A model generated the notes under the pieces. It was not told where the DNA came from. It ran no database searches and worked only from the letters and a program-made list of their open reading frames with translations. From contig OZ024940.1 in assembly GCA_964017235.1 (NCBI GenBank), positions 22,697,615-22,761,614 on the forward strand: a DNA stretch of 64,000 nt. The letters run 5' to 3'. The stretch's first letter is position 1, and each line of letters starts with the position of its first letter. Of this stretch, positions 21,690 to 35,200 are shown piece after piece. The position numbers and the translations under genes are program-made. This stretch comes from Sabellastarte sp. h YS-2021. Lineage: Eukaryota; Annelida; Polychaeta; Sabellida; Sabellidae.

Positions 21690-22790
21690 ATTCGAACTTT
21701 AACATTTCTCAGAAAAGCCCCGTTTACTTGTTGGGGAAGCTACTGGAGCTAAGCATGGACCCTCTACTTCAAATGGTCCCTGTGAAGGGCTCTGTTGACC
21801 GGTATGTCAAGACAGTTCACTGAAATTTTAATGAGATGCAGGCGTTCTTTTGCCTGCCATGCAATCTGCAGTTCAACACCCCAATGATATGGGTTAAAAT
21901 TTTGTTGACCACCTCCCCAACAGTGCTGCTAGATGGGGGAAAGACTCCTATCTCCCCCCAAAAAGTTTTCTAGACAAACACCTGACCCTCATTTCGGACA
22001 TATGTAACAATTTTCAGAACTGAAGCAGGTGAAGTGCATGGCTAATTTAATGGATGCAATTTTCTAGTTGCAGCATAAGACGTGAGGGTACAAAGACTCT
22101 TTAATTGTGATTTGTTTCTCCAGGAACTCCAGTATATGGCAGTAATTCTTGAGGGCCACTTAATGATACAATTTTTTTGTGGCTGTAAGGAGGCCCAAAA
22201 GAGACGCAAGCAGACACACTGAACAATCATGATGGGGTCTTCATAGCAAGTATTTAGTTTTCAGGGAAGACCATCTGCTTTGAGAGGGTCATAGACTTTG
22301 TTGGCCATATTAAAATAAAAATTACGAAACTTGTTTAAGTTCTGGTTTCAAATTCGGGATACTGATCATCCAACTACAGGGCATGAGAAAGGGCCAATTG
22401 GTTTCCGAGTGGGCAAAAACATTATCCAGCTGTCCAGGAACTGGTAGAGTTTTGTGCTCAGTCTGAGCCATGAATTAAACCTTCTTCATGACAAATTCTA
22501 TAGGCTGTTAAAAGACAAAAAGGAAAAGCTCTGAATATAAAGGGGATCCCTTGCAAGCCCAATCTTAGGCATTTCCTTGATTTGGTATGGATGCATGGCT
22601 AGGTGAAAATCTATGTCACTGCAATCCAGGTCAGTGGCTTATTCGCCCTGTTGGTACTCTTTCCGATTTTGTGGTTCCCAGTATAGATTTTCTTACATAC
22701 ATGGCTTGTTTGGTGCAAAGGGTATGCAGAAGATTCCTGGCCTGGGATGATCTGCATTCCGTATACTGGATATATCAGTTTCGAAATGGA
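21690..22790 (-). pseudogene. Fossil DIRS-like RT/recombinase remnant
   Basis: In shifting frames and with many stops, the minus strand follows the intact element: DLDCSDIDFHLAMHPYQ (RT motif A region) near 22,600, then FLDSWIMFLP (matching QYLDDWLLRAP) near 22,430. A ...LASLLGLLTATKK... stretch lies near 22,190 (LIGLLTATEK in the intact copy), and RGFSEK near 21,710 (start of the recombinase). Order and spacing agree throughout. It is a far older copy of the same element type. Confidence 0.6.
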
Positions 22791-23006
22791 GATAACTCCC
22801 ACATGTTTGAATGAAATCATTTTTTACCAAACCTTCTTAAATATAATCTTCTATGACAAAAAATATAGAAATTCTACCTTTTCTTTTGATTATTTAAGAG
22901 TAAAGCTTCCACTCCCCACAAAAAATCACTCAGAATAAATTGCGTTTCGTTTCGCGGGATAAGTGTTACGCCCTCTTCGTGATGTTGAGTTTTAGGTGTA
23001 ACCATA

Positions 23007-23014
23007 TGTAAACA
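23007..23014 (+). promoter_or_regulatory. Forkhead-like site (TGTAAACA)
   Basis: Perfect match to the forkhead core bound by FOXJ1-class factors, 149 bp upstream of the ODAD4 ATG. FOXJ1 drives motile-cilia genes. A single 8-base match is weak alone; it gains weight from the X-box-like site 43 bp downstream. Confidence 0.4.
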
Positions 23015-23056
23015 TGTTCTGTCGACTTTTCATGTATCGTCCTAAAACCCGGTAGT

Positions 23057-23069
23057 GTATCCTAGCAAC
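23057..23069 (+). promoter_or_regulatory. X-box-like RFX site (GTATCCTAGCAAC)
   Basis: Imperfect inverted repeat with one perfect RFX half-site (AGCAAC) and a weaker left half with a one-base spacer, 94 bp upstream of the ODAD4 ATG. RFX factors bind such sites close to the start of ciliary genes. Confidence 0.5.
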
Positions 23070-23162
23070 GGCTTAAGAGATCACAAACTGGTGTTATCCA
23101 TAAGTAATTTTGCAAATTATTCTTTGTTCAGAGAGTGTCAGTGCTTCAAAGGGTCAAGCAAG

Positions 23163-23282
23163 ATGTCATACGACGACGGGAGCGAATCTGGACCCAAGGG
23201 AACATTTGAAATCTACAGGGCAGAGGGCGACAGCCTCTACAAGAATGCAGATTACAGAAAGGCCATTGAAAGCTACACCATT
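23163..23282 (+). CDS. ODAD4: ODAD4 exon 1 (residues 1-40)
   Basis: Encodes MSYDDGSES to IESYTI, the first helix pair of TPR1. Donor GTAAGA, phase 0. An in-frame ATG at 23055 exists, but the residues between look like 5' UTR. Confidence 0.93.
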
Positions 23283-26200
23283 GTAAGAATTGGTCTTTTA
23301 TTACGTAAAAATCCATCACTTGACGGACATTTTGCAGAATTATAGTCCAACTAGCAGTTAAGGAACACGAAGGCAAAGCTTGGTAGCTGTAAATTGTCAA
23401 TCAGACTATTATTCTGCATAATGTTTAGACGTGGTTACCTCGGCTCTACTTTACTTGCGTGTAGAGCCGTGGCACTACCCCACATAAAACTAGAGATTTG
23501 CATAAAATCATTTTCTGTTGAATAAAACTTGATAAAATGACTCAAAATGGTTTGATATATTTAACAGCAGTTGATATTAAGCCAAGGACACAACAAATAC
23601 AATATGTGTACAATATATATGACATTTTATACAGCTTTTATAACAAAACAGCATTTTCAAATTTTTGGAGAAATGGTCCAAAAAGTATTGAAAATGAGGA
23701 AATGTAATCTATTTTGTTTGCATGTTGGCTGACAGTTAAGGTTAATGTGACAAAATAGTTGTGGGAACAGTTGTGTGTATAATTTTTATGGTATTTGTGT
23801 TTTATGCATATCTCCAGTTTTATGTGGGGTCGTGCCACGGCTCTACACGCAAGTAAGTAGAGCCGAGGTAACCACGTCTACATAATGTTTAACCAGTGAT
23901 GGATTGTTACTATTGTACACGGGTGGTCATGAAGATAAATGGTCATAGAGATAAACGGTCTTCAGAATTGTTCAAATGGAATCTGGTCAACTCGGCCCAT
24001 TTCAAAGTCGGCCCCCTGCAAACTCGGCCCATACAAACTATAAGCCTTATTAAGGTAGTTGGGTTAAACAAAGTTTCACGTAAATTATTTAACTTTTATG
24101 CAACATTTCTATTGATAAAATGTTGCAAGGAAACCCCACGAAATTCTGTGACCCTATATTTTTATGTATAAATGAATATAATTGAATTGCGTAAGTCCAT
24201 GAAATTGAAATATTAATTCGTCAGCTAAGTACAAGTTTCCAGGTAACATGCTTGATCTCCCAGCAGCATTTCTATAACATATTGTTAGAAAATCGTAAAG
24301 AATACTGTGATTTCATATTTTATACATAAATGTGAATATTACTGAGTTATTCTCATGTTCACTTTGCAGGGGGCCGACTTTGAAACGGGCCGAGTTGTCC
24401 ATAAAACGTTCAAATCTAAGTGGTATAAAGAACATAATCACACAAACTAAATAAGAAAATACAATCAAAGAAAGCTTGTCAAGACATCTGGTATTTGGTT
24501 TGTGCCATGTTGCTCTTTCGACTATTTATATCTGAAGAAATCTGAAGACCGTTTATCTTCGTGACCACCCGTGTAATACTAGTGGTGGTGGACCAGTTCA
24601 CGCCCGGGTACCAATTCACGCTCACCCCTAAATTTATCCAAAACAATCACAGTTAAACAATAAATTACAAATGTATATGATCAATTTGATGAATATCTAT
24701 AATGTGGTAAACATCTTCTCTATGAAAAATTATAAATCTTCAAGAAAATTGAGGGTGGGCGTGAATTGGTACCCGGGCGTGAACTGGTTCACCACCACTA
24801 TAAATGATTACACAGATTTATAATCTAATGATGTTTTCCTCTCAATCAGATTCACTGACACAGCCATGTCATATTAGAATGGACTGTATTTTTCGAACGT
24901 GAACATGCATTTAATTTGCAGTGGTTTTGGTCACCCCTCTACACACAAATGTAATATGTATCCTCATTGGACGGGTTTCTGATATGACAATGTAAACGGA
25001 CATATGAGGAATATTGACACAAAAGCAAACAAAATTTTCAGACATATAGTAACAAAATATATCGCCTAAGTCGCTGGTTCAATGTGACTGCGTATTCGTT
25101 CAAAAATATTATGAAAACGTCATCCAAAAAAGAGAGTGTGAGCTTTAAGTTTAAATGATCGAATACGTGAATATATCGAAAACCGGTACATTGGATACAC
25201 TGCAAGATTAAAAAAGGGCATTGCACTTCAGTTCAACACAAGCATTTGATGTAATGTGTTACTACTCTTGCTTGTTTCATTTTAGTTTGGAGTCATATAA
25301 TCAAGACTTCACTCAAATTCAAAGATATGGGTAAAATAGTAAAACTTCCCGAATGACATATGCAGAAAAAACATAAATCATGAATGAAGAAAATATTATA
25401 TTAGTGTGTAGCACAAGTATTATTTTGTTAATATTCATGAGTGATATATTTTTCTGTATATGTCTAATGACCTGACCAATGAAGGATATTTCCTTTTATT
25501 ATCCACCATTTTTTCAAGACTTACGAGTTAAATAAATGCATATTTAAAGAGAGAAGGTGAAAAAGGCTGAGATATAGACACATATAAAAACACCAATCTT
25601 TAACTGGCGATTTCTCAGCCATTTCTGCATATGTTTTTATGCAATAACACCAGCAGAAGCACCAAAAAAGACCTTTCTAATGGTCTGTAATACATATTTG
25701 GTTACAGAGTTTCAGCAATTTTAGCTAAAAAAGCACTGGGTGACACCAATTATCCATGATAAGGAAACGCCATTGTATAAAAAAATATACATATATATCC
25801 CCGCTCTGTACATATATGTAGGTCATATACGGCATGCGATGGATAATTAATGTTTTGATTACCCAGCACATACTGTATTGGCCTGAACAGGACATATAAA
25901 CTGGGACATATTTTCACCGGCGCCACTTACTATGGATAACTAGCATATAAAATTCAACAAGTGTCACTTTTGTGTAGTTTCAGAAAACTATGTAACCTAT
26001 AAATATGTCACATATATCAATAGAAAGGTAAGTCTGCAAAGCTTCCGCTCATTTTTATTTCATTAAAGTCCTTGCAGAAATGAGAAATAAATCTCAAATT
26101 AAATATTGAGGTTTTTATATTTAATGGTGCCCTTATTTATGCAGCAGCTTTTTAATTCTTTCTTTAAATATAGATTTATTTTACTTATTAATCATACAAA

Positions 26201-29200
26201 AGTAAAAACTGTAAAAGTAAAAAGTATAAAACCTTATTCTTTAGCCACTGTGGCCTAGCGGGTAACACACTTGTCTAGGAACTCAGAGGACGTGGGTTCA
26301 ATCCCAGGTACAGGCAGATACATGGTGGCTCGGATGACCACTTAAAATGGCGGTCCTCTGTCATTGGGTCCTATCCCCAGTGGCAGGTTAAAGAACCTCA
26401 AGGACGTTGATAAATGGTCATCCTTGAGCCTCTATCTTCCAATTAGGGGAATGTCAGTTACTTGTGAGTTGTGGCTGTAACTGTACAGTCCGATTGGTTA
26501 AATAGCGCTTTGAGTCCTGTAGTATATGGAGATATTGCGCTGAATATAAATACATAATAATAATAATAATACACATAAAAAAAATGAAAATCATACTCAT
26601 GCTATGCACTCATATGTGTTATCTTAATTTGTGTGTTTTTTTTTTTTTTTTTTTGATCTTTCCTACAGGAAATTTTCTTATTGTTTTAACAGGCCCTGGA
26701 ACTGAGAGAGAATGATAAAGACTGTCTGGTTGCAAGATCTCGTTGCCACTTGATGCTCGGCAGCAATGACGAAGCTTTGCGAGATGCAGAATTATCCTTG
26801 GAAGAAAACAAGGATTTCCACAAGGTGAGTTTGGGGTTGTCGCAACTTGTAATTTTTGAAGAATTCTTTTTATCAGTATACTGCTCTTTAGTCAGTTATT
26901 TTAATAAACAGGCAGTAGTTGAAATGACCATGAGTTTAAGAAAAAAAATGCTGTAGAAGATGGTAAATTTCAGAAAGTATCCCAAAATAAATCTTCCAAT
27001 ATTTTAATATTCATTGCATGCACTTAGTTATGAACTGCAACATTTAGCAAAAAAGATAACAATCTACTACAAGTTGATACTTAAGCTAGGTATGCTAGGT
27101 ATGAATATATTGAAATCCAAGATCAAAGGTGAAAGTTTTATGCCCCGTTCAACAGAAAGGGGGCATACTGGGACAGGTCCCCAGCATTGTCTCTTGTTGG
27201 GAGTCAAACTCACACACAAGGGTGACAGCCTGTGATTAGATGCCACACTTGCTGATCACTAGATCACCGAAGGGCCTCTTTGAAACCCAAGGAAACCTAT
27301 TCACAGATCAGTATTCAACATTGGAAATACTGACACGTGATCCTTCATGCATTAGTAATACACAATACAATTCAACCCACATGGACCTATTCTTTTTTTC
27401 AGGGAATATACCAGAAAGCTGAAGCTCTGTACAGTAAGGGAGAATTTGAGTTGTCTCTCATGTTCTACCACCGTGGACACAAGCTTCGACCCGAACTCCA
27501 GGATTTCAGGCGGGGTATTCAGAAGTCACAGGAAGCCATAGATAATGCAGTCGGAAGTGAGTTTTATTATTTTTAATTTGACACAAATACTGTAGAAATG
27601 GATGTTTTAGGTGAGAAGCATAAATTGGAATTTATCCTTTACTCGGGAATTTCCAGTTAAAGCCCAATGTCGAATGCATTTATATCTGTTACACCCATGT
27701 TGCAAACTCGGGACACTTTCTGAACAAATAGTGTAAATATACAACAGAGAATAATAGAATATCTGCTTATATCCTTATCATATGAGAAGAGCAGTAGCAA
27801 TCACTGTAACTTATCCTGTAAAAATCCCCTCTGGTCAACTAAACAATAAAATAAATAAAATATGTATTCCTGGGATTTTCATTCTATTTTTAACTTGGGG
27901 CACTTTAAAAAGATATGCTGTTTCCCTAAATCAAACTAAAGTAAAAGCGACTTTTAGTGTATCCTGTGTTTATTGATGTTTTATAAAATATACTATGTTA
28001 CATAAAATAACAAAACATGACACAAGATAATAAGGATATAAGTTGTGCACAAGGGACATTGATTTCAGCAATGTCATTGTATATCTATACTGGCTGATAT
28101 TTTTAATAGTGTGACTCTATATTCTCAGGAATTATATGGTTAAAATTAATCAAAAAATGGATTATTTTAGCATTTTTATAACAAATACACTTGTGTATTA
28201 TTGATACATGGGGGGGTGGGTGTGTGTGTGTGTGTGTGTAATTATTTTGTCAAGTTTTTATCGCCATTGTGTACGGGTGTCCTGAGTTTTAATAAAACCA
28301 TGCATCCCGAGTTTGCAACACAGGTGTAAAATTACAATATTAGGGACGGTAACCTGAAAAAGCATTATACATTTCTTTAATTAAATATAATCAAATCCCA
28401 ATCGATTCTTCCAAATGCTTAAAAAAAGTATCAAAAAATCGACTTGCCATCTCACTAACCTCAAAGTTTTCTTGAAAACTAACAACTAGCTGCCTCTCTA
28501 GTTCATGTTGTGTCTAATGTACCCAGACTTGTAATTTTACAACTTTGATTATGCTCATTCAGACCAATTTACATTTAATCACTTTATTTTGTGAAATTGG
28601 TTCCGGACATTAAAACAATCGCAACACTTACAAGTAAAAATATATGCAAATCCAAATCGGAGTTCAATATAAATACTAAAATCGAATGCCAATACCTTCA
28701 CTAAATTCCTCTTTCATCCTTGGTGTACCCTACTTGTATTCACATGTTTTAGGTCCAGAAAAGGTCACGCTGACCAAAGAAGGAGACCTGTCCTACTTCG
28801 ACGAGCAGGCCAGCGACAACAAGCAGAGAGGCAAGGGAGGCAAACCCTCGCCCTACGGCAGACCCTCCACCCGGGACAGGAGAGGACGAGCTCGCCCCAA
28901 GCCCAAGAGTGCGGAAAAGGACAAGACAGTGAAACAGCTGCTGGGAGAGATGTACGGGGACAGGCTGTACCTGGAGATGCTCCTGAAAGAGACAGGTACG
29001 TTAAAAAATTGCAAATATCTTTGTCCGATTTGATTTTTTTTTCTTTTGCACACAGCTTTGACCAATATTTAAAGACCTCATGCCAAAATAGGTTTAGTAC
29101 TTGTTGAAAAGTGAACAACCGTTGTCCACCATTGATATTTATATTTGTGAGTTTTTCTACTTCATCAGTAAATAACCCCTTCCCATGTGGAAGATAATAT

Positions 29201-32200
29201 ACTCAAGCCACTTTTACTTTCATAGATTTTTTTTCGAAGCTAAATATATTTGTAATTTTTAAGACCGGCCCTTTGTTACATTTCATCGATATACAGTTTT
29301 CTTTCTCTCTGTATCGGATTTTCCCTTCCAAACATGATTGTAGAGCATTTCGTTAATTTCATTTAGAATGTAGTTCATTGTGGGTATTGATGAAAACAGA
29401 TGGGACAAGTTTTGGCGACATCAATATTTGTAAAAAAATTAGTTTTCCCAGCACGTGACAGGATTCTACATTTCCAAGAGCTTGATTCAGCTTTTGTTTT
29501 AAGTTAAACCTTTTCAAAGTTCACTTTTGAAATATTATTTAGGTCTTTGAGGAATTTAATTATACTTCTAGAGCAATCTTTTGTTCAACTTATGATCTTT
29601 ATTAAATGTGTTATGTATTGTTTTGGCAAATGAAGCCCCTTTTCTCAGAAATGATGCATATTTCCAACAACAAACAATATTTCATTAGTGATCGAGAAAT
29701 TGTGCTTCAATTCCCAGACTAAAGTCAATAGAATTTCAGTAGATCATCTCAAGATTAATTCTGTACATAAAAAATGTACATTTAACTAACATACTAAAAT
29801 GGTTGGATTGGAAGTGCTGTGAAGTTACCTACTGGTTACTAATTCTTTTAGTTTCAGCTCTAAAATGCTTCAAGGACGACTTGAATTCAATGCTAAAGCA
29901 AACAGGTATAAACTGGTGCGGTACACGTAAAACAAAGAGATGTTGTAAATATATTATATTCTGAATATGTTACATGTATCATAATTTCTGTAAACATTTT
30001 TTGCGAGGGGGGGGTGGGGGGGTGGGGGTGGGGGGCTATAACTACAGAACATCAACAGTACAAGATGCCCTACCGAAGTCGATAAAAGCTACTTAACGGT
30101 AATTCTCTCTTACATTTTTTGAAGTTCCCCTTCCTGTGTAGCAAGTTAAACAGACTTCCACCAGCTCAATTTTGTTCAGCTACTGCAAATAACGTAACTT
30201 ACAATATATTGATTTATGTTTGATAGAGATTTTACTCCATTTTAATGACACACAAGATCCAGATTTAAAATCTGTTAAATTGACCGATATCGAACGGGAA
30301 TTGTTTCAAAATTGTTTATTTTAATTTCTGTTTATGTTTCACTCAAGATTGTTATTTAAAGATGCTGGGATCATTATTGTAGACAGGCAATTATTACAGA
30401 AATTACGGTAACTGTATATACCGTGATATAATTTTTCAATGTTATTTTTTTCTTTCTCTTTTGTAGTGTATTTTTTGTTGTGCAACCAACGTTCCCTACA
30501 CTTAATGAAAATTTTGCAAATCATGGAAAGCAAGTTTTATAGCACTTAAGGATCAGAGTTACAAAGGTTAAGGTGGTAGGTTTTGGAAAACCTAATTCTC
30601 TTAATTCAGTATGTTTAGGGTGAAAACCCTGCCTATTTTTGAAAATATTGTAACAGATTTGATGTCTCAACAAAAGGATTTTATATTTTTAAACTTACGT
30701 CTCTTTATTAATGCAAGGCAAGTATAATATTTCCAAACCATTTGATCAAAGTTGCAGCTGGTTCAAATCTCCCAAAACCAGTTTTTTTGTTTTTCCAAAA
30801 TCACGACGTACAGGTGTTGAAATTTTGTAACAAGTTGTAAGTTTCTTTGCAACTGAGTCAACCAACAACTAGATATCAACCTGGAATCTATTTGCAATTC
30901 TACCATTTGCCGAAGATTTGAAAGAAAGTTCGGCTATTTCGGCTAGATTGCCATAAATTTCAGTGTTGTTCATATTTCATGTCTGTATAATTATGTGGTT
31001 GGTTTATCAATGTATGTCTCGCTTATCTTTTCACATTTATAAACTAGCCAAGATTAGTCAATATTTTACTACCACACAATTGTGTCCTCAATTCTCCGTG
31101 CTTGATATATGCAAAACTGGTCAGATTCCAAATTTGTATAAAGGTCTACTGAACAAAAATAAAGTTAAATAAATAAATGAATTTACATATTCATCATTCT
31201 TAGAAGAATAATACTCCATTATTTGTTGAACTTTGTGCAGAACTATAGTCCGATTGTCTGTTTAGAACTTCAAAATCTTCAAGCGAATCGTTTGGTCCTA
31301 TCTATGCATATACCCTTCCAAATTTTTGTTTTGTATTGTCGCAAACGTCTATTCTGTGTCATAAATGTACATTCAAGTCCTGTTCTTGGAATTTATATTA
31401 ATACAAAGTTTTTCAAGCACCAGCTCTTCAGGGCCTGCGCTTCGAGAGGTCACCTTTTTTTCTGGTCTTCGGACTTTTATGAATTGTGCAAAACTCGAGT
31501 GCACTACTCCTGTTTCTGATTGCTCTTCAGCTTCACACAATGCATGTAGACTGAAATCAGTTTCCGCCTCGTTTATTTAATAGAGGGCATTAGAGGCATT
31601 CTCATTTTGGCATCAGAAGTGACAGTCACCATTAGAATGTTTAAATAGTAAACCTATTTTGTGTTTGTGTTATTTTGTGTTTTACCTCGCGTTCAACAGC
31701 CAGGGTCATATTGCAATGGGTAGTTTACTGGTGGAGGAACCAGTGCATACTAGTTGGTGAAGATTCTGCACTTTAAACCTCCGGGCATCGGCTAGTAACT
31801 ACCAACTTTCCAACATGAAGTGCCCGGGCCGAGATTCGATCCGGCAACCTCAGAAGTTGAAGGAGAGCACTCTAACCGATACTCCACCGAGCCCTCTATA
31901 TTTTGTGTATAATTATTGATTATTAAACCTATCAATACAATCATCAATGTGGAAATCACCTTTTCTCAGTGTAAGACATTGTGTACAAATTTTGATGATT
32001 TTAGCATTTAAATTGTTTGTTGATAAAAAAAAAATATATAGAAAATGTTAACATCAAAGTTTCGTTTCCAAGACTTAGAAAAATCCAAAGCACTAACTTT
32101 ATATGTTGTACCCTAGTAACAAATTACAGTAACAACGTGAAATAAAACTTTGTTTTCTGTAGCCAGATAAATTAAATGATTCATAATTGTAATTACCCTA

Positions 32201-35200
32201 TCTGATCACAACACTTACATGTAGGCAAAGTATATTGTATCATAATGTTTTTCATGGTCGATCAATATAACCCCATCGATATAGATTTCAAGACTGAATG
32301 TATCAATTCAAAATAATCAAATAATTCACTTGATGTATCTTCAAAATATTTTTGTGAAATTTACTACTGTTTTATAATTAAATCGTCAATTTGCAAAACT
32401 TGAAGTCATCGTTTGGGGGCTATTGTTTCAAATTTTACCATGCAAAATGCAAAGACCCAACTTTGGCCTTTCACCATTGATCCCTATACTAACTGTATAT
32501 ATGTATGTATGGAAATAATTATATACCTGTTTAAATGGTGTATTAAAGTAGTATTAAGCTCAAAAAATCATTATTACATGTACATACACAGTTGACTAGT
32601 TTTCACACATTCAGTTTATCGCAAAGACCGTTCTGCCACACATTTTCAGAGATAGAAAGAAGTCGCATCTTACTGTAGTCATGCACCCCAAAGATATGGT
32701 TTAATGTTTTGACCCTGCATCATAGTTACAAAACCCTCAATTAACAATTGTTATTCACTTAGTTTGGCAAAATTCATACAGCGGTGGTTATATTGATAAT
32801 CAAAAGTGAAAGCTTAGGTTTTTAAGCCCTGTTCAACAGCCAGGGTCACATTGTGGACAGGCCCTCAGAATTTGTCACTTAATTGTGGACATTGAATACA
32901 CAGAGGTAATATTTTGTGATTAAATACCTAACTTGCTAACTGCTTGGCCACTGAGGAGCGAGGACCTCCCTGTATTCATAGAATGGAACAGTAAATACCA
33001 GCCATATTCAGCTTAAGTTTAGTGGAAAAACTTTGCATTTAGACAAAAAGTGTCTTTTTAAAAACTGGTCCAGCGGAAACACGTTAAAGAATATCAGTGA
33101 GTTTCTTGTTGCTCAGATATTCCCCTGTATATATCTATTGATAACTATAAACATGTATTTTTTTTTTTCTGAAAACAGATGAGCGAACCAGTGCTGGAAG
33201 ATCAGTGTACGACCTTGCATATGATGGAATTTCCTACCTAGACAATCGTACCGAATTCTGGAGACAACAGAAACCCATGTATGCACGCAAACGAGACAGG
33301 TAGGTATTTTGTTAATGAAGTTATGGTGTTTAGTTTGTCTCAAATGAAAGCTGCCAACTATTATAGACAGTAAAGACACAATGTAGTACATGGGGGGAGG
33401 TTTGCCTAAAATTGCTTGTTTTTATAAATACCGTAAAGTTTGTAATGAACACCCCTCTTTAATTGTGTATTTTTTTTTTGTATACTAGGTACTGTTATTT
33501 GACTGGTTTCGCATCATTCACAAACAAGCATAGAAGGTGCAATATTGTGTATATAATCTAATTGTAGAATAAGCTTAATTAATTAATTTATTTATTTGGG
33601 GTTTTACTTCGCTATCAACACTGTACAGGGTATATGACGATGGGTAGATTTGTAGGCAGAGGAAACCAGTATATACAGTTGGTCAATGTTCTGTGCTGTA
33701 AACTGCCGACCATTGGTAAGCAGAACTACCAGCTTTCCCACATAAGGTCTGGGGTTTGAACCACCGATCTCAGAGTTGGGAGGCGAGTGTGTTACCACTG
33801 CACCACCTTGGCCCCTTTGGGATTGTTTTGGCTAATCTAATTGTACTTAATCCAATTGCAGGATAAGTTTGGCTTCTTATTAATAATCTAATTGTACCTA
33901 ATCTAATTGTGCTATAAGTTTGGAATCTTTTGACTTTTTAATGATTTCAGGATGCAGAGCAAGGCTGACGGATCCCATAAAAAAGAAGCTTCATACAAAT
34001 ATGTGCTGAAAGAATTGGAAAAAATAGACGAGGGTTAGTGTGATTGTATTTTTTTTTTAAAAATAATTATATATTTTATTTATTTTTATTTATCTATTTA
34101 TTTTATTTTATTTTTTTAGTAACGACAAACTTGTTTTATACAAATAGATGTTTATGAAAAGAAACTGTTAATGTCAAACTGTCATTTCTCTTAGAACTCA
34201 AAGAATCTATTAAGCAACACTAATTACGACATTGTAGTGTAAAAGACGGGAAAACTATAGATCACGCTACTGTCTGTTTGATTGAAAGAAAACTTAAGCC
34301 AAATCCGGTCACAGATATGAATAAACAGTATTCTGAAACCTAATATCTATGTATTTTTGCTTTTCTACAGAACAGTCAGAAGGGAAATTCGAAGCCAGCA
34401 TAAAAAGAGCAAGAAAATGTTTGAAGACAATCGACAGTTACCCAGAAGATTCCATCGAAAACAGGTAGGTATAACTCCGCGTGGAATTGGAGGGCAACAT
34501 TCACAAAAATGAACTCAAACTTTTCCTTTCAGATATGACACTACCTTAAACTGAGTTTTTTATGTTAATATTATTACTAGGGCTGTGAACGAGTACTTAA
34601 GCCTCGATAGATGAGTCGATCTTTGCTAGTACTCGAGTCCATTTTAAATCCTCGGTTACTTGTGAGGTATTGTATTATCACCCACGTAATGAAATGCTTG
34701 TGTAAAATATGCTACATTTCAGCATTTCCGTCACATAATATCAATTAAAGTTGTTATTTTCGCTTGAAAACGTATAATATACTCCATATTCTATAATATC
34801 TGGTCAAATAGAAGACGTCCTTGATTTTAAAGCTTCGGTCATGGAAAAGTCATGGAAAAAATATTGAAATTTAGTGGATACACCCTGTGGTTAAGAATAC
34901 TCCAGCATAGCCATTTCTAGCCGTGCCAGCGATAGACTATTCCTCACACAAGCACTGATGAAATGTGACTGAATATTTCATTTTCACTTGAAACACAGGG
35001 AGTCCCTGGCATCTCTTCACTGTAATTATTCCTCCTCTGTTTATGGCCCTGGGGCGGATTTCACGAAAGGTCTTAGCCCGGTCTCAGACTCAAACTTGAG
35101 ACTTTTGTCTCAAATTATTGGAATATTTTACTTGAGCCCATGGGCTCAGCCTTAGTGGATTTCACAAAAGGTCTCAGTCTCAGCTTTGGCTGAGCCACCG

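Larger units (their letters stand above)
29040..33120. other. ODAD4 intron 4, mostly unassigned
   Basis: Apart from the G-quadruplex motif, a SINE pair near 31.7 kb and a SINE near 32.8 kb, this 4.2-kb intron is ordinary AT-rich DNA. No additional exon is needed, since exons 4 and 5 join in phase. Confidence 0.5.

Noticed and set aside
26244-26320. Functional tRNA gene at the start of the family C SINE
   Set aside because: The acceptor stem does not pair, and the sequence continues into a SINE body with an (AAT)n tail.
28765-29118. Antisense frame across ODAD4 exon 4
   Set aside because: It is the complement of a GC-rich real exon that has conserved residues and splice sites on the plus strand.
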